Below, piece by piece: positions 52,013 through 60,272 of a stretch of 64,000 nt of DNA. The notes beneath the pieces were generated by a model that saw only the letters and a list, made by a program, of their open reading frames with translations, had not been told where the DNA came from and made no database searches. The position numbers and the translations under genes are program-made. Origin of the DNA: Pararhodobacter zhoushanensis. GTDB lineage: Bacteria > Pseudomonadota > Alphaproteobacteria > Rhodobacterales > Rhodobacteraceae. How positions within the stretch are numbered: the stretch's first letter is position 1; each line of letters starts with the position of its first letter. The stretch lies in contig NZ_REEZ01000001.1 in the NCBI RefSeq assembly GCF_003990445.1, positions 186,001 to 250,000 on the forward strand, given 5' to 3'.

Positions 52013-52705
52013 ATGTCCGACAGTGAAACGCCCCAGTACCAGCCCGTCCCGCTGCCGGACCGCGTCCAGACGACGGATGCGCTCGCCCTGACGCAGGCGC
52101 AGGCCTTCCTCACCTACCTGCGCAAGCGCCATTCGGTGCGCGACTACAGCGCCCGCCCGGTCCCCGAGGCGGTCATCGCGGCCTGTATCGCCGCCGCCGG
52201 CAGCGCGCCTTCGGGGGCCAACCACCAGCCCTGGCATTTTGTCGCCATCGCCGATCCGGCGATGAAAGCCCGCATCCGCGCCGCCGCCGAGGACGAAGAG
52301 CGCGCCTTCTACGCCGGCGGCGCGGGCGATGAATGGCTGGCCGCGCTCGAGCCGATCGGCACCGGCGCCTCCAAGCCGCATCTGACCGACGCGCCCTGGC
52401 TGATCGTCATCTTCGCGCAACGCTGGGGCGAACGGCCCGGCGGCGCGCGGTTCAAGAATTACTACGTCCCCGAAAGCGTCGGCATCGCCACCGGCTTCCT
52501 GATCGCCGCCCTGCACCACGCGGGGTTGGTGTGTCTGGAGCACACGCCCAACCCGATGAAATTCCTCAACAATCTATGCGGGCGGCCAGCCTCGGAAAAG
52601 CCGGTGATGATCCTGCCCGTCGGCTATCCGGCCGAGGATGCCACCGTCCCCGCCGTGGCCAAGATCAAGAAACCGCTGGAGGAAATCCTGAGCGTGTTCC
52701 GCTGA
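52013..52705 (+). CDS. Nitroreductase family protein, iodotyrosine deiodinase-like
   Basis: 230 residues from the ATG at 52013, six bases after a perfect AGGAGG (52002-52007). FMN-binding nitroreductase fold: YLRKRHSVRDYSARPVPE, SAPSGANHQPWHFVAI, then ATGFLIAALHHAGLVCLEHT and PVMILPVGYPAEDATVP. The last segment together with the long insertion after residue 90 is characteristic of the iodotyrosine-deiodinase subgroup, which reductively removes halogen from tyrosine-like phenols, and not of classical nitroreductases. It stands alone. Substrate in this organism is unknown; reductive dehalogenation is a reasonable hypothesis. Confidence 0.84.
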   Translation: MSDSETPQYQPVPLPDRVQTTDALALTQAQAFLTYLRKRHSVRDYSARPVPEAVIAACIAAAGSAPSGANHQPWHFVAIADPAMKARIRAAAEDEERAFYAGGAGDEWLAALEPIGTGASKPHLTDAPWLIVIFAQRWGERPGGARFKNYYVPESVGIATGFLIAALHHAGLVCLEHTPNPMKFLNNLCGRPASEKPVMILPVGYPAEDATVPAVAKIKKPLEEILSVFR

Positions 52706-53131
52706 TCCCCACGCACCAACGGAGCAGAAATTGCCCAAGCCCTTCGCGCCTGACGCGATCGAGCCCGGTCATCACCTCTCGGTTGAAAGCAAGGGCCGCC
52801 TGTGCACCAGAACATCGCCCTCTACCTTGCTCAAAGCGTCCGCGACTGCCTGCCGCTGATCGTGGGCTTTGTCGTGATCACCTTGCTCTCACCCGCGTTC
52901 ATCGGCACCTTGCTTCTCACCGCCGCCTTTCTCTACCTTGCTCCTCCTGGGGCCAGGACACTGGCGACGCCTCGCGCAGGCCACTGGCGGGAGCACTTCC
53001 CGCCCCGGACTAAGCCGCCTGCGCTTCCTTCTGGTTGCGGCGCTGCTCGGCTGTCTTGCTATCTTGCTGCCCTCTCCCTGACCGATACTGTGAGGCCGCG
53101 TGATCCGGCCCATCGCTCAGACTCCGGAGCG

Positions 53132-53134
53132 CTC
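53132..53134. repeat. Target site duplication CTC, left copy
   Basis: CTC directly before the left end of the IS (53135); the matching CTC lies at 54595-54597 directly after the right end. Three-base duplications are usual for IS30-family insertion. Confidence 0.8.
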
Positions 53135-53162
53135 GGCGGATTCAACCGGTCGTCGCAACACC
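53135..53162 (+). repeat. IS30 left inverted repeat
   Basis: Begins GGCGGATTCAACCGG and ends CGCAACACC; perfect reverse complement of the right end at 54567-54594. The transposase starts 19 bases inside. Confidence 0.92.
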
Positions 53163-53180
53163 CCAATTTTGGAGGTGTAG

Positions 53181-54587
53181 ATGACGACGGGAAGACGGAA
53201 ATCGGAACGGTCAACTCGGGACAAATTATCCTCGCCAGGACGGCCGCCTGTCTGGCAGCGTGAGAATCTGTGTCGGTTTTGGCGGGGGATCGCGGCAGGT
53301 CTCTCCAGTGAAGAGGCCGGTGTCGAAGCCGGTGTTTCTGCGCCTGTCGGAAGCCGTTGGTTTCGGAGTTCTGGCGGAATGCCCCCCACACATCTGGCCC
53401 CTTCTTCACCTCGGCCGACGAACCGCAGTCTTTCTTTTGCCGAGCGCGAGGAAATAGCTCTGGAATGCGCGAGGAGGACCGGAGTGCGTGCCATTGCCCG
53501 CAAGCTGGGGCGTTCACCCAGCACGATCTCCCGTGAGATCAGGCGTAACTCCGCGACCCGCGGCGGGGACTTCGACTACCGCGCCATCACAGCGCAGTGG
53601 CATGCGGACCGTGCAGCGCGACGCCCGAAGGCCAGCAAGCTCGCAAACAATCCCGCCCTGCGTGACTACGTGCAGGACCGGCTCGCGGGTGTGATCGCCA
53701 CGTCGGACGGCATCGCTTTCGACGGCCCTGTCGTGGTATGGAAGAAACGGCGGGCGGTTCACCGGCAAAGCCGACGCTGGTCCTCGGCCTGGAGCCCGGA
53801 ACAGATTGCGCAGCGCCTGAAGGTGGACTTCCCCGAGGATCCGACCATGCGTATCAGCCATGAAGCGATTTATCAGGCTCTCTACGTTCAGGGGCGCGGT
53901 GCCCTTAAGCGGGAGCTCTCCGCCTGCCTGCGCTCGGGCCGGGCACTGCGTCTCCCTCGGGAACGGGCTCGGAACCGAGGCAAGTCATTGGTCGGGGATG
54001 CGCTGATGATCAGTGATCGCCCGGCGGACGTCGGCGACAGGGCGGCGCCGTGCCACTGGGAAGGCGATCTCATTCTCGGTCTCGGCAGCTCGGCGATCGG
54101 CACCCTGGTCGAACGAACCACGCGCTTCACGATGCTGCTGCATCTGCCGCGGATGGAGGGGCATGGAAAGACCAAATCCATCAAGAACGGCCCGGCTCTT
54201 GCCGGTCATGGCGCTGAAGCCGTTCGCGACGCAATCGCGGACACCATCATGGAACTGCCGGCACACCTGCGCAGATCACTGACGTGGGACCAGGGCGCCG
54301 AGATGGCACAACACGCCCAGCCCCGGATCGAAACAGGTCTCGACGTCTACTTCTGCGATCCGCAAAGTCCTTGGCAGCGCGGCAGCAACGAGAACACTAA
54401 TGGTTTGCTCCGCCAATACTTTCCCAAGGGAACGGACCTTAGCCGGCACGGTGCGGACGAGCTGAACGCCGTGGCCCATGCGCTGAACACGCGGCCACGC
54501 AAGACACTCGGCTGGCAAACCCCGGCAGAGGCACTCGAACGACTGCTCAAACAGGATAAGATGGATGGTGTTGCGACGACCGGTTGA
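53181..54587 (+). CDS. IS30 family transposase
   Basis: 468 residues, starting nine bases after GGAGG. The N-terminal region carries the IS30 helix-turn-helix LSFAEREEIALECARRTGVR then AIARKLGRSPSTISREIRRN (about residues 82-122). The DDE catalytic core is complete: first Asp in HWEGDLILGLG (about 292), second Asp in LTWDQGAEM (about 368), Glu in GSNENTNGLLRQYFPKG (about 404). This last motif is the IS30 signature. The coding frame extends into the right inverted repeat, as is common in this family. The gene is intact and presumably functional. Confidence 0.95.
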   Translation: MTTGRRKSERSTRDKLSSPGRPPVWQRENLCRFWRGIAAGLSSEEAGVEAGVSAPVGSRWFRSSGGMPPTHLAPSSPRPTNRSLSFAEREEIALECARRTGVRAIARKLGRSPSTISREIRRNSATRGGDFDYRAITAQWHADRAARRPKASKLANNPALRDYVQDRLAGVIATSDGIAFDGPVVVWKKRRAVHRQSRRWSSAWSPEQIAQRLKVDFPEDPTMRISHEAIYQALYVQGRGALKRELSACLRSGRALRLPRERARNRGKSLVGDALMISDRPADVGDRAAPCHWEGDLILGLGSSAIGTLVERTTRFTMLLHLPRMEGHGKTKSIKNGPALAGHGAEAVRDAIADTIMELPAHLRRSLTWDQGAEMAQHAQPRIETGLDVYFCDPQSPWQRGSNENTNGLLRQYFPKGTDLSRHGADELNAVAHALNTRPRKTLGWQTPAEALERLLKQDKMDGVATTG

Positions 54588-54594
54588 ATCCGCC
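54567..54594 (-). repeat. IS30 right inverted repeat
   Basis: Ends ...GGTTGAATCCGCC; perfect 28-base reverse complement of the left end. The last codons and stop of the transposase (to 54587) lie within it. Confidence 0.92.
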
Positions 54595-54822
54595 CTCACG
54601 GCCATGATCTGTGTGGTGACGCTCTGGCCGGTGCTCGCCGCCTTTGGCACGCTGCTGCCGGGTGCAGCCCTCGGCCTGCCCTTTTCCCCACTCAAAGCAC
54701 TGAAAGCGGCGCGCTCGACATGGTATCGGATTGCGTTTCAGCTTCTGGTATTTCCGCTCGGGCTTGGTGTCGCGTTCCTGCCCGCCATGTCGTGGTCTTA
54801 GCCCGTCTTCGGGCCAGAACCG

Positions 54823-54981
54823 ATGCTCACCGACGATGTCCTGTCATAGCTCAACCACCGCGCCCCGTCTGCGCAGATGGTGATCGTTGCGGCTATGACA
54901 ATGGCAACCGTCGCCCTGATCGGGGTCCTGAAAGTCGCCATCCTCTGCCGCGCTTTCCTGCGCGAGACGCCGTCCACCTGA
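54823..54981 (+). pseudogene. Decayed membrane-protein continuation with in-frame stops
   Basis: In the same frame as the right half of the IS-interrupted gene, after its TAG (54799-54801), reading continues as MLTDDVLS, a second TAG (54847-54849), then LNHRAPSAQMVIVAAMTMAT and a further hydrophobic stretch ending ILCRAFLRETPST with TGA (54979-54981). The final 34 codons from ATG 54877 form a membrane helix. The ending resembles ILCRVYEQRYPPES of the intact gene at 55104, suggesting a degraded paralogue. The rest of the 54802-55103 interval shows no gene. Confidence 0.4.
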
Positions 54982-55103
54982 GCATATCTCACCACGTCGG
55001 CAGCCTCCCCGCCTGTGGCGCATCGATCACAGATCCGTGTCCTCAAACCTGGGTTTGGTGATTTCACAACGACGTAGCCATCCTCTCGGTCCACACCCTG
55101 AGC

Positions 55104-55454
55104 GTGCAAAGTAAGGCAAGAGCGTTCAAGCCGTCGTTATTCGCGTATCTGGTCAGGGCCGTCGCTCACTCGTTTCCGGTGGTGGCGTTCGTCATCATCC
55201 CACTCCCGGCGATCCTGACGGTCGTTTTTACGCCACGGGACACACCAGACTTTCGCAACGTTGTCGCCGAAATGGCCTTTGTTACACTGATCCCCTTCGC
55301 GTTTTCGGTCGTGGCGTTTATCGTCACCTCCCTGCCGGTCGTTCTCAGCATCGGCATTCTTTGCCGCGTCTATGAGCAACGCTATCCGCCTGAGAGCGCC
55401 GAGGTCACACCGGTGCCACCCCAGCCCGAGGTCGCCCCAGCTGCCGCTTCCTGA
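55104..55454 (+). CDS. Small membrane protein of unknown function
   Basis: 116 residues with a GTG start (VQSKARAFKPSLF). Two strong membrane segments: FPVVAFVIIPLPAILTVVF (about 23-41) and MAFVTLIPFAFSVVAFIVTSLPVV (about 57-80; quoted only as extent), then a Pro-rich cytoplasmic tail (VTPVPPQPEVAPAAAS). It resembles the decayed sequence just upstream around the ILCR motif, so the two may be tandem paralogues. No domain recognised. It is convergent with the 2OG oxygenase gene. Confidence 0.55.
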   Translation: MQSKARAFKPSLFAYLVRAVAHSFPVVAFVIIPLPAILTVVFTPRDTPDFRNVVAEMAFVTLIPFAFSVVAFIVTSLPVVLSIGILCRVYEQRYPPESAEVTPVPPQPEVAPAAAS

Positions 55455-55490
55455 CGCGGGGCGTCAGGGCAGCGCCCTATGGGCGCGCGG

Positions 55491-56399
55491 TCAGCGTTTT
55501 TGCAAATGCACGTAGGTCTCGTCAAACCGCCGCTGCAGGTGATCGACTGCCCGCAGCACGCCGCTTGTTCCCAAGGGTGCCACGTTCACCTCAGGACTGG
55601 GGTTGAAGAACAGCGGCACGGAAATGCGCGCCTGCGCGCTGCCGACAACCCGGTGCGGCGTCGCCCTGATGCGCCCGCCTGACCACATCTCCAGCATTTC
55701 ACCAAAATTGATGACAAATTCGCCCGGCTCGGCCACCACCCCCAGCCATCCACCGTCGCGCCGCTGCACCTCGAGCCCCGGCACGCCGTCGGTGACCAGC
55801 AGCGTCAGGCACCCATAGTCGGTGTGCGCGGCGATGCCGAAATCCTTCTCGCCTGCCCAACCCGGCCGCTGCGGATAGAAATTCCCCCGCAACAACGCCA
55901 TCGGCTGATCGAAAGCGCCGTCAAACCAGTGCGGGTCTTCACCAATCGCCCCGGCTATCGCGCCCAGCACGTGCAGCGACAGCGCCCGCGCTGCGGCGTA
56001 ATACCCCTCAAGCGTGGCGCGAAACCCTTCAGGCCGCTCCGGCCAAAGATTGGGCGCATGCACAGCCAGCGCTGATCCCGCCACCGCGAACCCCAGATCG
56101 AAGACTTCCTTGTAATCCGGGTTCGCCGCCGGATCGACCTGCTCGGACCCCGGCCCGCCCCAGCCCCGGTTGGCCCCGGTCCGCGCCATATCCACCGCCG
56201 CCTTCACCGCCAAAGGCTGCGCAAAGAACGCCCGATACGTCGCCAGCACCGCGCGCACCTGCCCGGCCTCAATCGGCGTGTTCACCAGCGTCAGAAACCC
56301 GACCTCACAGGCCCCGCGCCGTACCTCATCGCGCTGCACCGGATCGCCCGCTATCAGAGCCGCCCAGTCAACCTTCGGGATCGCCACACCTTCGGCCAT
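55491..56399 (-). CDS. 2-oxoglutarate/Fe(II)-dependent oxygenase (isopenicillin N synthase family)
   Basis: 302 residues from MAEGVAIPKVDW; an ATG six codons upstream is equally possible. The N-terminal DIOX_N region is followed by the jelly-roll core. Iron ligands are HTDYGCLTLL (His-x-Asp, about residue 187) and TPHRVVG (His, about 245); the 2-oxoglutarate-binding Arg-x-Ser is in ARISVPLFFNP. MALLRGNFYPQRP is typical of the IPNS-like family. The reaction would be hydroxylation, desaturation or ethylene-forming chemistry on a small molecule; no context gene narrows it. Downstream of proS in the same direction, but 170 bases away. Confidence 0.88.
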   Translation of the reverse strand: MAEGVAIPKVDWAALIAGDPVQRDEVRRGACEVGFLTLVNTPIEAGQVRAVLATYRAFFAQPLAVKAAVDMARTGANRGWGGPGSEQVDPAANPDYKEVFDLGFAVAGSALAVHAPNLWPERPEGFRATLEGYYAAARALSLHVLGAIAGAIGEDPHWFDGAFDQPMALLRGNFYPQRPGWAGEKDFGIAAHTDYGCLTLLVTDGVPGLEVQRRDGGWLGVVAEPGEFVINFGEMLEMWSGGRIRATPHRVVGSAQARISVPLFFNPSPEVNVAPLGTSGVLRAVDHLQRRFDETYVHLQKR

Positions 56400-56548
56400 C
56401 GCCCGCCGCCCCTTCATCTTGCCCCAAATACGCCCCTGACCCGATCCGGGAACGGCGCCCCCTCATCTTGTCAGAAATACTCTGCAGGGGGTGAAGGGCG
56501 CGCCAGCGCCCGAGGGGGGCGCATAGCCCCCCTGCGCCGACAGGCGCC

Positions 56549-56581
56549 GGCGCGCGGCCCCCTCGATGGGGGCCGCGCGCC
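56549..56581. terminator. Strong GC hairpin after proS
   Basis: A perfect 14-base inverted repeat (GGCGCGCGGCCCCC at 56549-56562 and its complement at 56568-56581) with a five-base loop, nine bases beyond the proS stop codon. No U-tract follows on the minus strand, but the position suggests transcription termination. Confidence 0.55.
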
Positions 56582-56589
56582 GCACCCGC

Positions 56590-57930
56590 TCACCGATGCG
56601 GCGCGTAGATCTCGACCAGCCGGGCCACCGCCGCTTCCGGCGTCATCTCTTCGCTCTCGCCCGTGCGGCGCGAGGTCAGCTCGACCACGCCCTTGGCCAA
56701 CCCGCGCGGGCCTACGGTGATGCGCCACGGCAGACCGATCAGATCCATCGTCGCAAACTTCGCCCCCGCCCGGTCGTTGCGGTCATCATAGAGCGCTTCC
56801 AGACCGACCCCGGCCAGCGCCTTGTACAGCGCCTCGCAGGCCGCATCCGCCGCCTCGTCGCCCTGCTTCAAGTTGACGATCCCGGCATGGAATGGCGTCA
56901 CGCCTTCGGGCCAGATGATGCCCTTATCGTCATGGCTGGCCTCGATGATCGCGCCCAGCAAGCGGCTGACGCCGATCCCGTGCGAGCCCATATGCACCGG
57001 CACCCGCTCGCCCTTGTCATTGACCACGACAGCGCCCATCGGCTCGGAATACTTGGTGCCGAAGTAAAAGATCTGCCCCACCTCGATACCCCGGGCCACC
57101 TTGCGGTGCTCCTCGGGGATCGCCTCGAACAGGCCTGCGTCATGGGTCTCGTCGGTGCGCGCATAAAGCGTGGTGAACTCCTCGCACACCGCCGCCACGG
57201 CCTCACGGTCGTCATAATCGACCGCCCGGTCGCCCAGCGTCAGCGTGGTCACGCGGTCGTCAAAGAACACCTCGGACTCACCCGTCTGCGCCAGCACAAG
57301 GAATTCATGCGTGTCATCGCCGCCAATCGGTCCGCTGTCCGCGCGCATCGGGATCGCCGTCAGGCCCATCCGCTCATAGGTGCGCAGATAGCTGACCATA
57401 TGGCGGTTATAGGCATGCAGGGCGGCGTCCTTGTCGACATCGAAGTTATAGCCGTCCTTCATCAGGAACTCGCGCCCGCGCATCACGCCGAACCGGGGCC
57501 GGACCTCGTCGCGGAATTTCCACTGGATGTGGTACAGCGTCAGCGGCAGATCCTTGTAGCTGCCCACATGCGACCGGAAGATGTCGGTGATCATCTCCTC
57601 ATTCGTCGGTCCATAGAGCATCTCGCGATCATGCCGGTCCTTGATGCGCAGCATCTCGGGACCGTAGGCATCATAGCGCCCGGATTCGCGCCACAGATCC
57701 GCCGATTGCAGCGTCGGCATGAGCAGCGGAATATGCCCGGCGCGCACCTGCTCCTCGTGGACGATCTGCTCGATACGCTTCAAGACCTTGAAGCCCATCG
57801 GCAGCCAGGAATAAATCCCCGCCGCCTGCTGCTTGATCATCCCCGCGCGCAGCATCAGCCGGTGGCTGACGATCTGCGCCTCCGAGGGGTTTTCCTTGAG
57901 GACGGGCAGGAAATAGCGGCTCAGGCGCAT
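56590..57930 (-). CDS. proS: Prolyl-tRNA synthetase, short alphaproteobacterial type
   Basis: 446 residues. Class II synthetase motifs: [20 protein letters not shown], motif 2 in [23 protein letters not shown] (about residues 143-165; quoted parts), the GTKYSEPMG loop, and motif 3 [16 protein letters not shown]. The C-terminal anticodon-binding domain follows ([18 protein letters not shown]). At 446 residues it lacks the about 180-residue editing insertion of E. coli ProS, as is usual in Alphaproteobacteria, where mischarged Ala-tRNA is cleared by separate proteins. It charges tRNA-Pro in the cytoplasm. Confidence 0.96.
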   Translation of the reverse strand: MRLSRYFLPVLKENPSEAQIVSHRLMLRAGMIKQQAAGIYSWLPMGFKVLKRIEQIVHEEQVRAGHIPLLMPTLQSADLWRESGRYDAYGPEMLRIKDRHDREMLYGPTNEEMITDIFRSHVGSYKDLPLTLYHIQWKFRDEVRPRFGVMRGREFLMKDGYNFDVDKDAALHAYNRHMVSYLRTYERMGLTAIPMRADSGPIGGDDTHEFLVLAQTGESEVFFDDRVTTLTLGDRAVDYDDREAVAAVCEEFTTLYARTDETHDAGLFEAIPEEHRKVARGIEVGQIFYFGTKYSEPMGAVVVNDKGERVPVHMGSHGIGVSRLLGAIIEASHDDKGIIWPEGVTPFHAGIVNLKQGDEAADAACEALYKALAGVGLEALYDDRNDRAGAKFATMDLIGLPWRITVGPRGLAKGVVELTSRRTGESEEMTPEAAVARLVEIYAPHR

Positions 57931-58101
57931 GGTTCACCTTTGGAAGGAACGGTTCGCGCTTGTCTAGGCGATTGCCGCGCAACCGGCAAGCAGCGCGGCA
58001 CCAAAGCCATCACCAAGCCGTCAGCACACGCATCAGGCGATTGACAGGCCCCGGCGCTTGACCGACGCTCCCCTTTTATCGCCCTGATTTGGACCCATCC
58101 C

Positions 58102-58524
58102 ATGTTTCATCGCTCCGTTATCGCCCTCACCGTCCTTGCCCTTTCCACCGGCATTGCCCAGGCGCAACTGTCGCCCAAGACCCCGCAATCCCCGCACGCG
58201 CCCTCTGCGCCGCGCAGCCCCGGCGGCATGGCCGACCTGTCGCGCACGCCCATTGCCCCCTCGACCATCCCGCCCGAGACGATGATCCCCCTCATCCGCG
58301 CCGGCTTCGCCGAACACGGCTGCGAGCTGCCGCTGAACGGCGGCGAACGCATCCTGGCCGAGTCCCTCGGTGCCCAGCTCGGCGTCACCGCCGACGAGAC
58401 CCTCAGCCGCGACGGCCCCTATTTCCGGCCCATCGACACCGCCTTCGACCGACTGCGCGCCGACGGCACCGTCATCATCGACCGACCCGGCGACGTGATC
58501 CGCTACCCCGACTGCGACGCCTGA
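58102..58524 (+). CDS. Small exported protein of unknown function
   Basis: 140 residues with a signal peptide (MFHRSVIALTVLALSTGIAQAQ, cleavage near AQAQ), a Pro-rich linker (SPKTPQSPHAPSAPRSPGG) and a C-terminal domain of about 80 residues (LIRAGFAEHGCELPLNGGER ... IRYPDCDA) with two Cys that could form a disulfide. It lies divergent from proS and upstream of the pentapeptide-repeat pair, with 73 bases to the first of them. No family recognised. The signal peptide, ATG and host-like codon use support it as a real gene. Confidence 0.75.
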   Translation: MFHRSVIALTVLALSTGIAQAQLSPKTPQSPHAPSAPRSPGGMADLSRTPIAPSTIPPETMIPLIRAGFAEHGCELPLNGGERILAESLGAQLGVTADETLSRDGPYFRPIDTAFDRLRADGTVIIDRPGDVIRYPDCDA

Positions 58525-58597
58525 CGCCTGTCCGACCGGTGCAATGCCTGTCGCGCACCGGTCGCCACCCTTTGCGCCCCCTTGTCGAGTGTTGCGC

Positions 58598-60112
58598 ATG
58601 CCCGATCCGTTTTCGCTGTCCTCAACCGTCCCGGTGCCGGTCTGGCTGCTCATCGCCGTCTTGATGGCGCTGGCGACCAGTGTTGCCATCCTGTTCATGC
58701 GACTGAAACGCCACCCGGATCGCCGCATGGCGGATAGCCAGATGAGTGACCGCATCGCAAAAGCGGCCGAACGACCGGGCGCCACGCAAGCCATCCCGCC
58801 CCCGGCCCCCGACAGCGCAAACCACCCGCCACAGGCCCATCCTCTCCGCCCCGATCTCCACACCCGCATCGCCGCGCTCCTCACGCTCGAACGCATCGCG
58901 CAAGACAGCACCGAGCACGACAACGGCCGCGATCATGTCCGCGTGATGGAACTCCTGTGCGCCTATATCCGCGAGACCGCCGGGGCCGCAGACGCGCGCC
59001 CCGGCAGCGCAAGCCCGGGTCCTGAAACCACCGCCCCTGACCTTGCCTCACCCCCCGCTCCCGCGCCCCGTCAGGATATCGCCGTCGCGCTCAGGATCCT
59101 CGGTCGCCGCTCCCCCGCCCAGTTGCGGGTCGAGGCCGCCTGGCCCGGCACCCCCGATGCCAACACCGACGACCCCTTCACCCGCAACTGCCCCGCTCTG
59201 CCCGCCCCTCCGCGCGACCGCCCGCTGACCCGGTCCGAGGTCGCGGTCTTCAAGGACACCCTCGACCTCTGGCTCAAAGCCGTCCGTAGCGACGCGGGCT
59301 ACCGGCTCGACCTGCGCGCCACCAATCTGCAAGCCGCCGACCTCTCCGGCGACAATTTCCGCGGCGCCCGCTTCGACAAGGCGCGCATGGAGGGTGCGAT
59401 CCTGACGCAAACCCGGTTGGAAGGGGCAAACTTCTCCGGGACGTACCTGGCGGGTGCCAGGCTCGCCAACGCCCAGTTACAGGGTGCCACCCTCACCGCA
59501 GCGCAACTACCGGGCGCGGATCTGCGTCACGCCTCGCTGCAAGGCGCGGACCTCAGCCACGCCGCGCTAAAGGATGCCGACCTCAGTCAGGCCCGGCTCG
59601 AAGGCGCGACCCTGACCCGCGCCCGCCTGCACGGCGCAACACTCCGGCAGGCGCGGCTTGAAGGGGCCGACCTGCTTTATGTGCAGATGCCACAGGCTGA
59701 CCTGCGCCAAGCCCGCCTTGAAGCCGCCTGCCTCGCTCATGCGCAGTTGCAGGGCGCAACCCTCACCCAGGCCCGCCTCGAAGGCGCAAGCCTGCAGGAA
59801 GCGCAGCTGCACGGTGCCGACCTCACCCGCGCTCGGCTCGATCAGCACACCGACCTCAACGCCGCCGACCTCCACGGCGCAGCACTGCGCGGCATGGATC
59901 TGTCAACCACCGGCCTGTCTGCCGATCAGGCCGCCCACAGCTTCGCCGACCGCTCGGTCATCCTGCCCGAGGCTCTGGCCCGGCCCGCGACATGGCCCGA
60001 CTGGACGCTCTGGGACAGCCAGACCGACGTCACCCCCAGCTTCCGCGACGAATGGCGCCGGTTTCGGGCCGACCCCGACACCTATGTGCCCCCGGCCAAA
60101 CCCTCGGCCTGA
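58598..60112 (+). CDS. Pentapeptide-repeat membrane protein, copy 1
   Basis: 504 residues from MPDPFSLSSTV at 58598, chosen because the second copy starts with the same motif after the same GAGTGTTGCG upstream bases. One membrane helix (about 11-34) is followed by a conserved segment MSDRIAKAAERPG, RIAALLTLERIAQDSTEHDN and GRDHVRVMELLCAYIRE (about 47-125). Then comes a Pro-rich linker, an Arg-rich ILGRRSPAQLRVEAAWPG element, and a pentapeptide solenoid (about 242-436: ADLSG, ANFSG, ATLTA, ADLRH, ADLSH and so on). Such repeats form a right-handed beta-helix used for protein contacts. Compared with copy 2 it has lost two membrane helices. Composition is host-like throughout. Confidence 0.88.
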   Translation: MPDPFSLSSTVPVPVWLLIAVLMALATSVAILFMRLKRHPDRRMADSQMSDRIAKAAERPGATQAIPPPAPDSANHPPQAHPLRPDLHTRIAALLTLERIAQDSTEHDNGRDHVRVMELLCAYIRETAGAADARPGSASPGPETTAPDLASPPAPAPRQDIAVALRILGRRSPAQLRVEAAWPGTPDANTDDPFTRNCPALPAPPRDRPLTRSEVAVFKDTLDLWLKAVRSDAGYRLDLRATNLQAADLSGDNFRGARFDKARMEGAILTQTRLEGANFSGTYLAGARLANAQLQGATLTAAQLPGADLRHASLQGADLSHAALKDADLSQARLEGATLTRARLHGATLRQARLEGADLLYVQMPQADLRQARLEAACLAHAQLQGATLTQARLEGASLQEAQLHGADLTRARLDQHTDLNAADLHGAALRGMDLSTTGLSADQAAHSFADRSVILPEALARPATWPDWTLWDSQTDVTPSFRDEWRRFRADPDTYVPPAKPSA

Positions 60113-60272
60113 CCCCTTAGCTCTGCGGCCCGCCCTCGCAAGGCCCGAACGGCTCCGCCCTCTGACCGCGCCACCTTGCCCCAAAAGCCAGAGGCGGCGC
60201 CCCGGCACATCCCCCTTCCCAAACCCCCACCCCTGAGGCACCCTCCCCGCACCCCCTTGGTGAGTGTTGCGT

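Larger units (their letters stand above)
53135..54594 (+). mobile_element. Complete IS30-family insertion sequence (1460 bases)
   Basis: Bounded by perfect 28-base terminal inverted repeats (53135-53162 and 54567-54594) and flanked by a three-base CTC duplication. It contains one transposase gene filling almost the whole element. The intact ends, intact transposase and clean duplication show a recent, probably still mobile insertion. It disrupts a membrane-protein gene whose two halves remain in frame. Confidence 0.93.
52802..54801 (+). pseudogene. Membrane protein gene interrupted by IS30 element
   Basis: The left part (52802-53134, GTG start) encodes a hydrophobic N-terminus (CLPLIVGFVVITLLSPAFIG) and the right part (54598-54801) another hydrophobic stretch (MICVVTLWPVLAAFGTLL, FQLLVFPLGLGVAFLPAM) ending in TAG. 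When the IS and one CTC target copy are removed, the two parts join in the same frame (Leu-Thr junction) as a 178-residue protein with three or four membrane segments. The segment between residues about 50 and 110 looks poorly conserved and may contain older frameshifts, since another frame there also reads hydrophobic (RFLLVAALLGCLAILL). No family recognised. Confidence 0.55.

Noticed and set aside
59320-59900. Repetitive GC-rich DNA as a possible non-coding repeat array
   Set aside because: The periodicity follows 15-base units encoding pentapeptide repeats in an intact reading frame.
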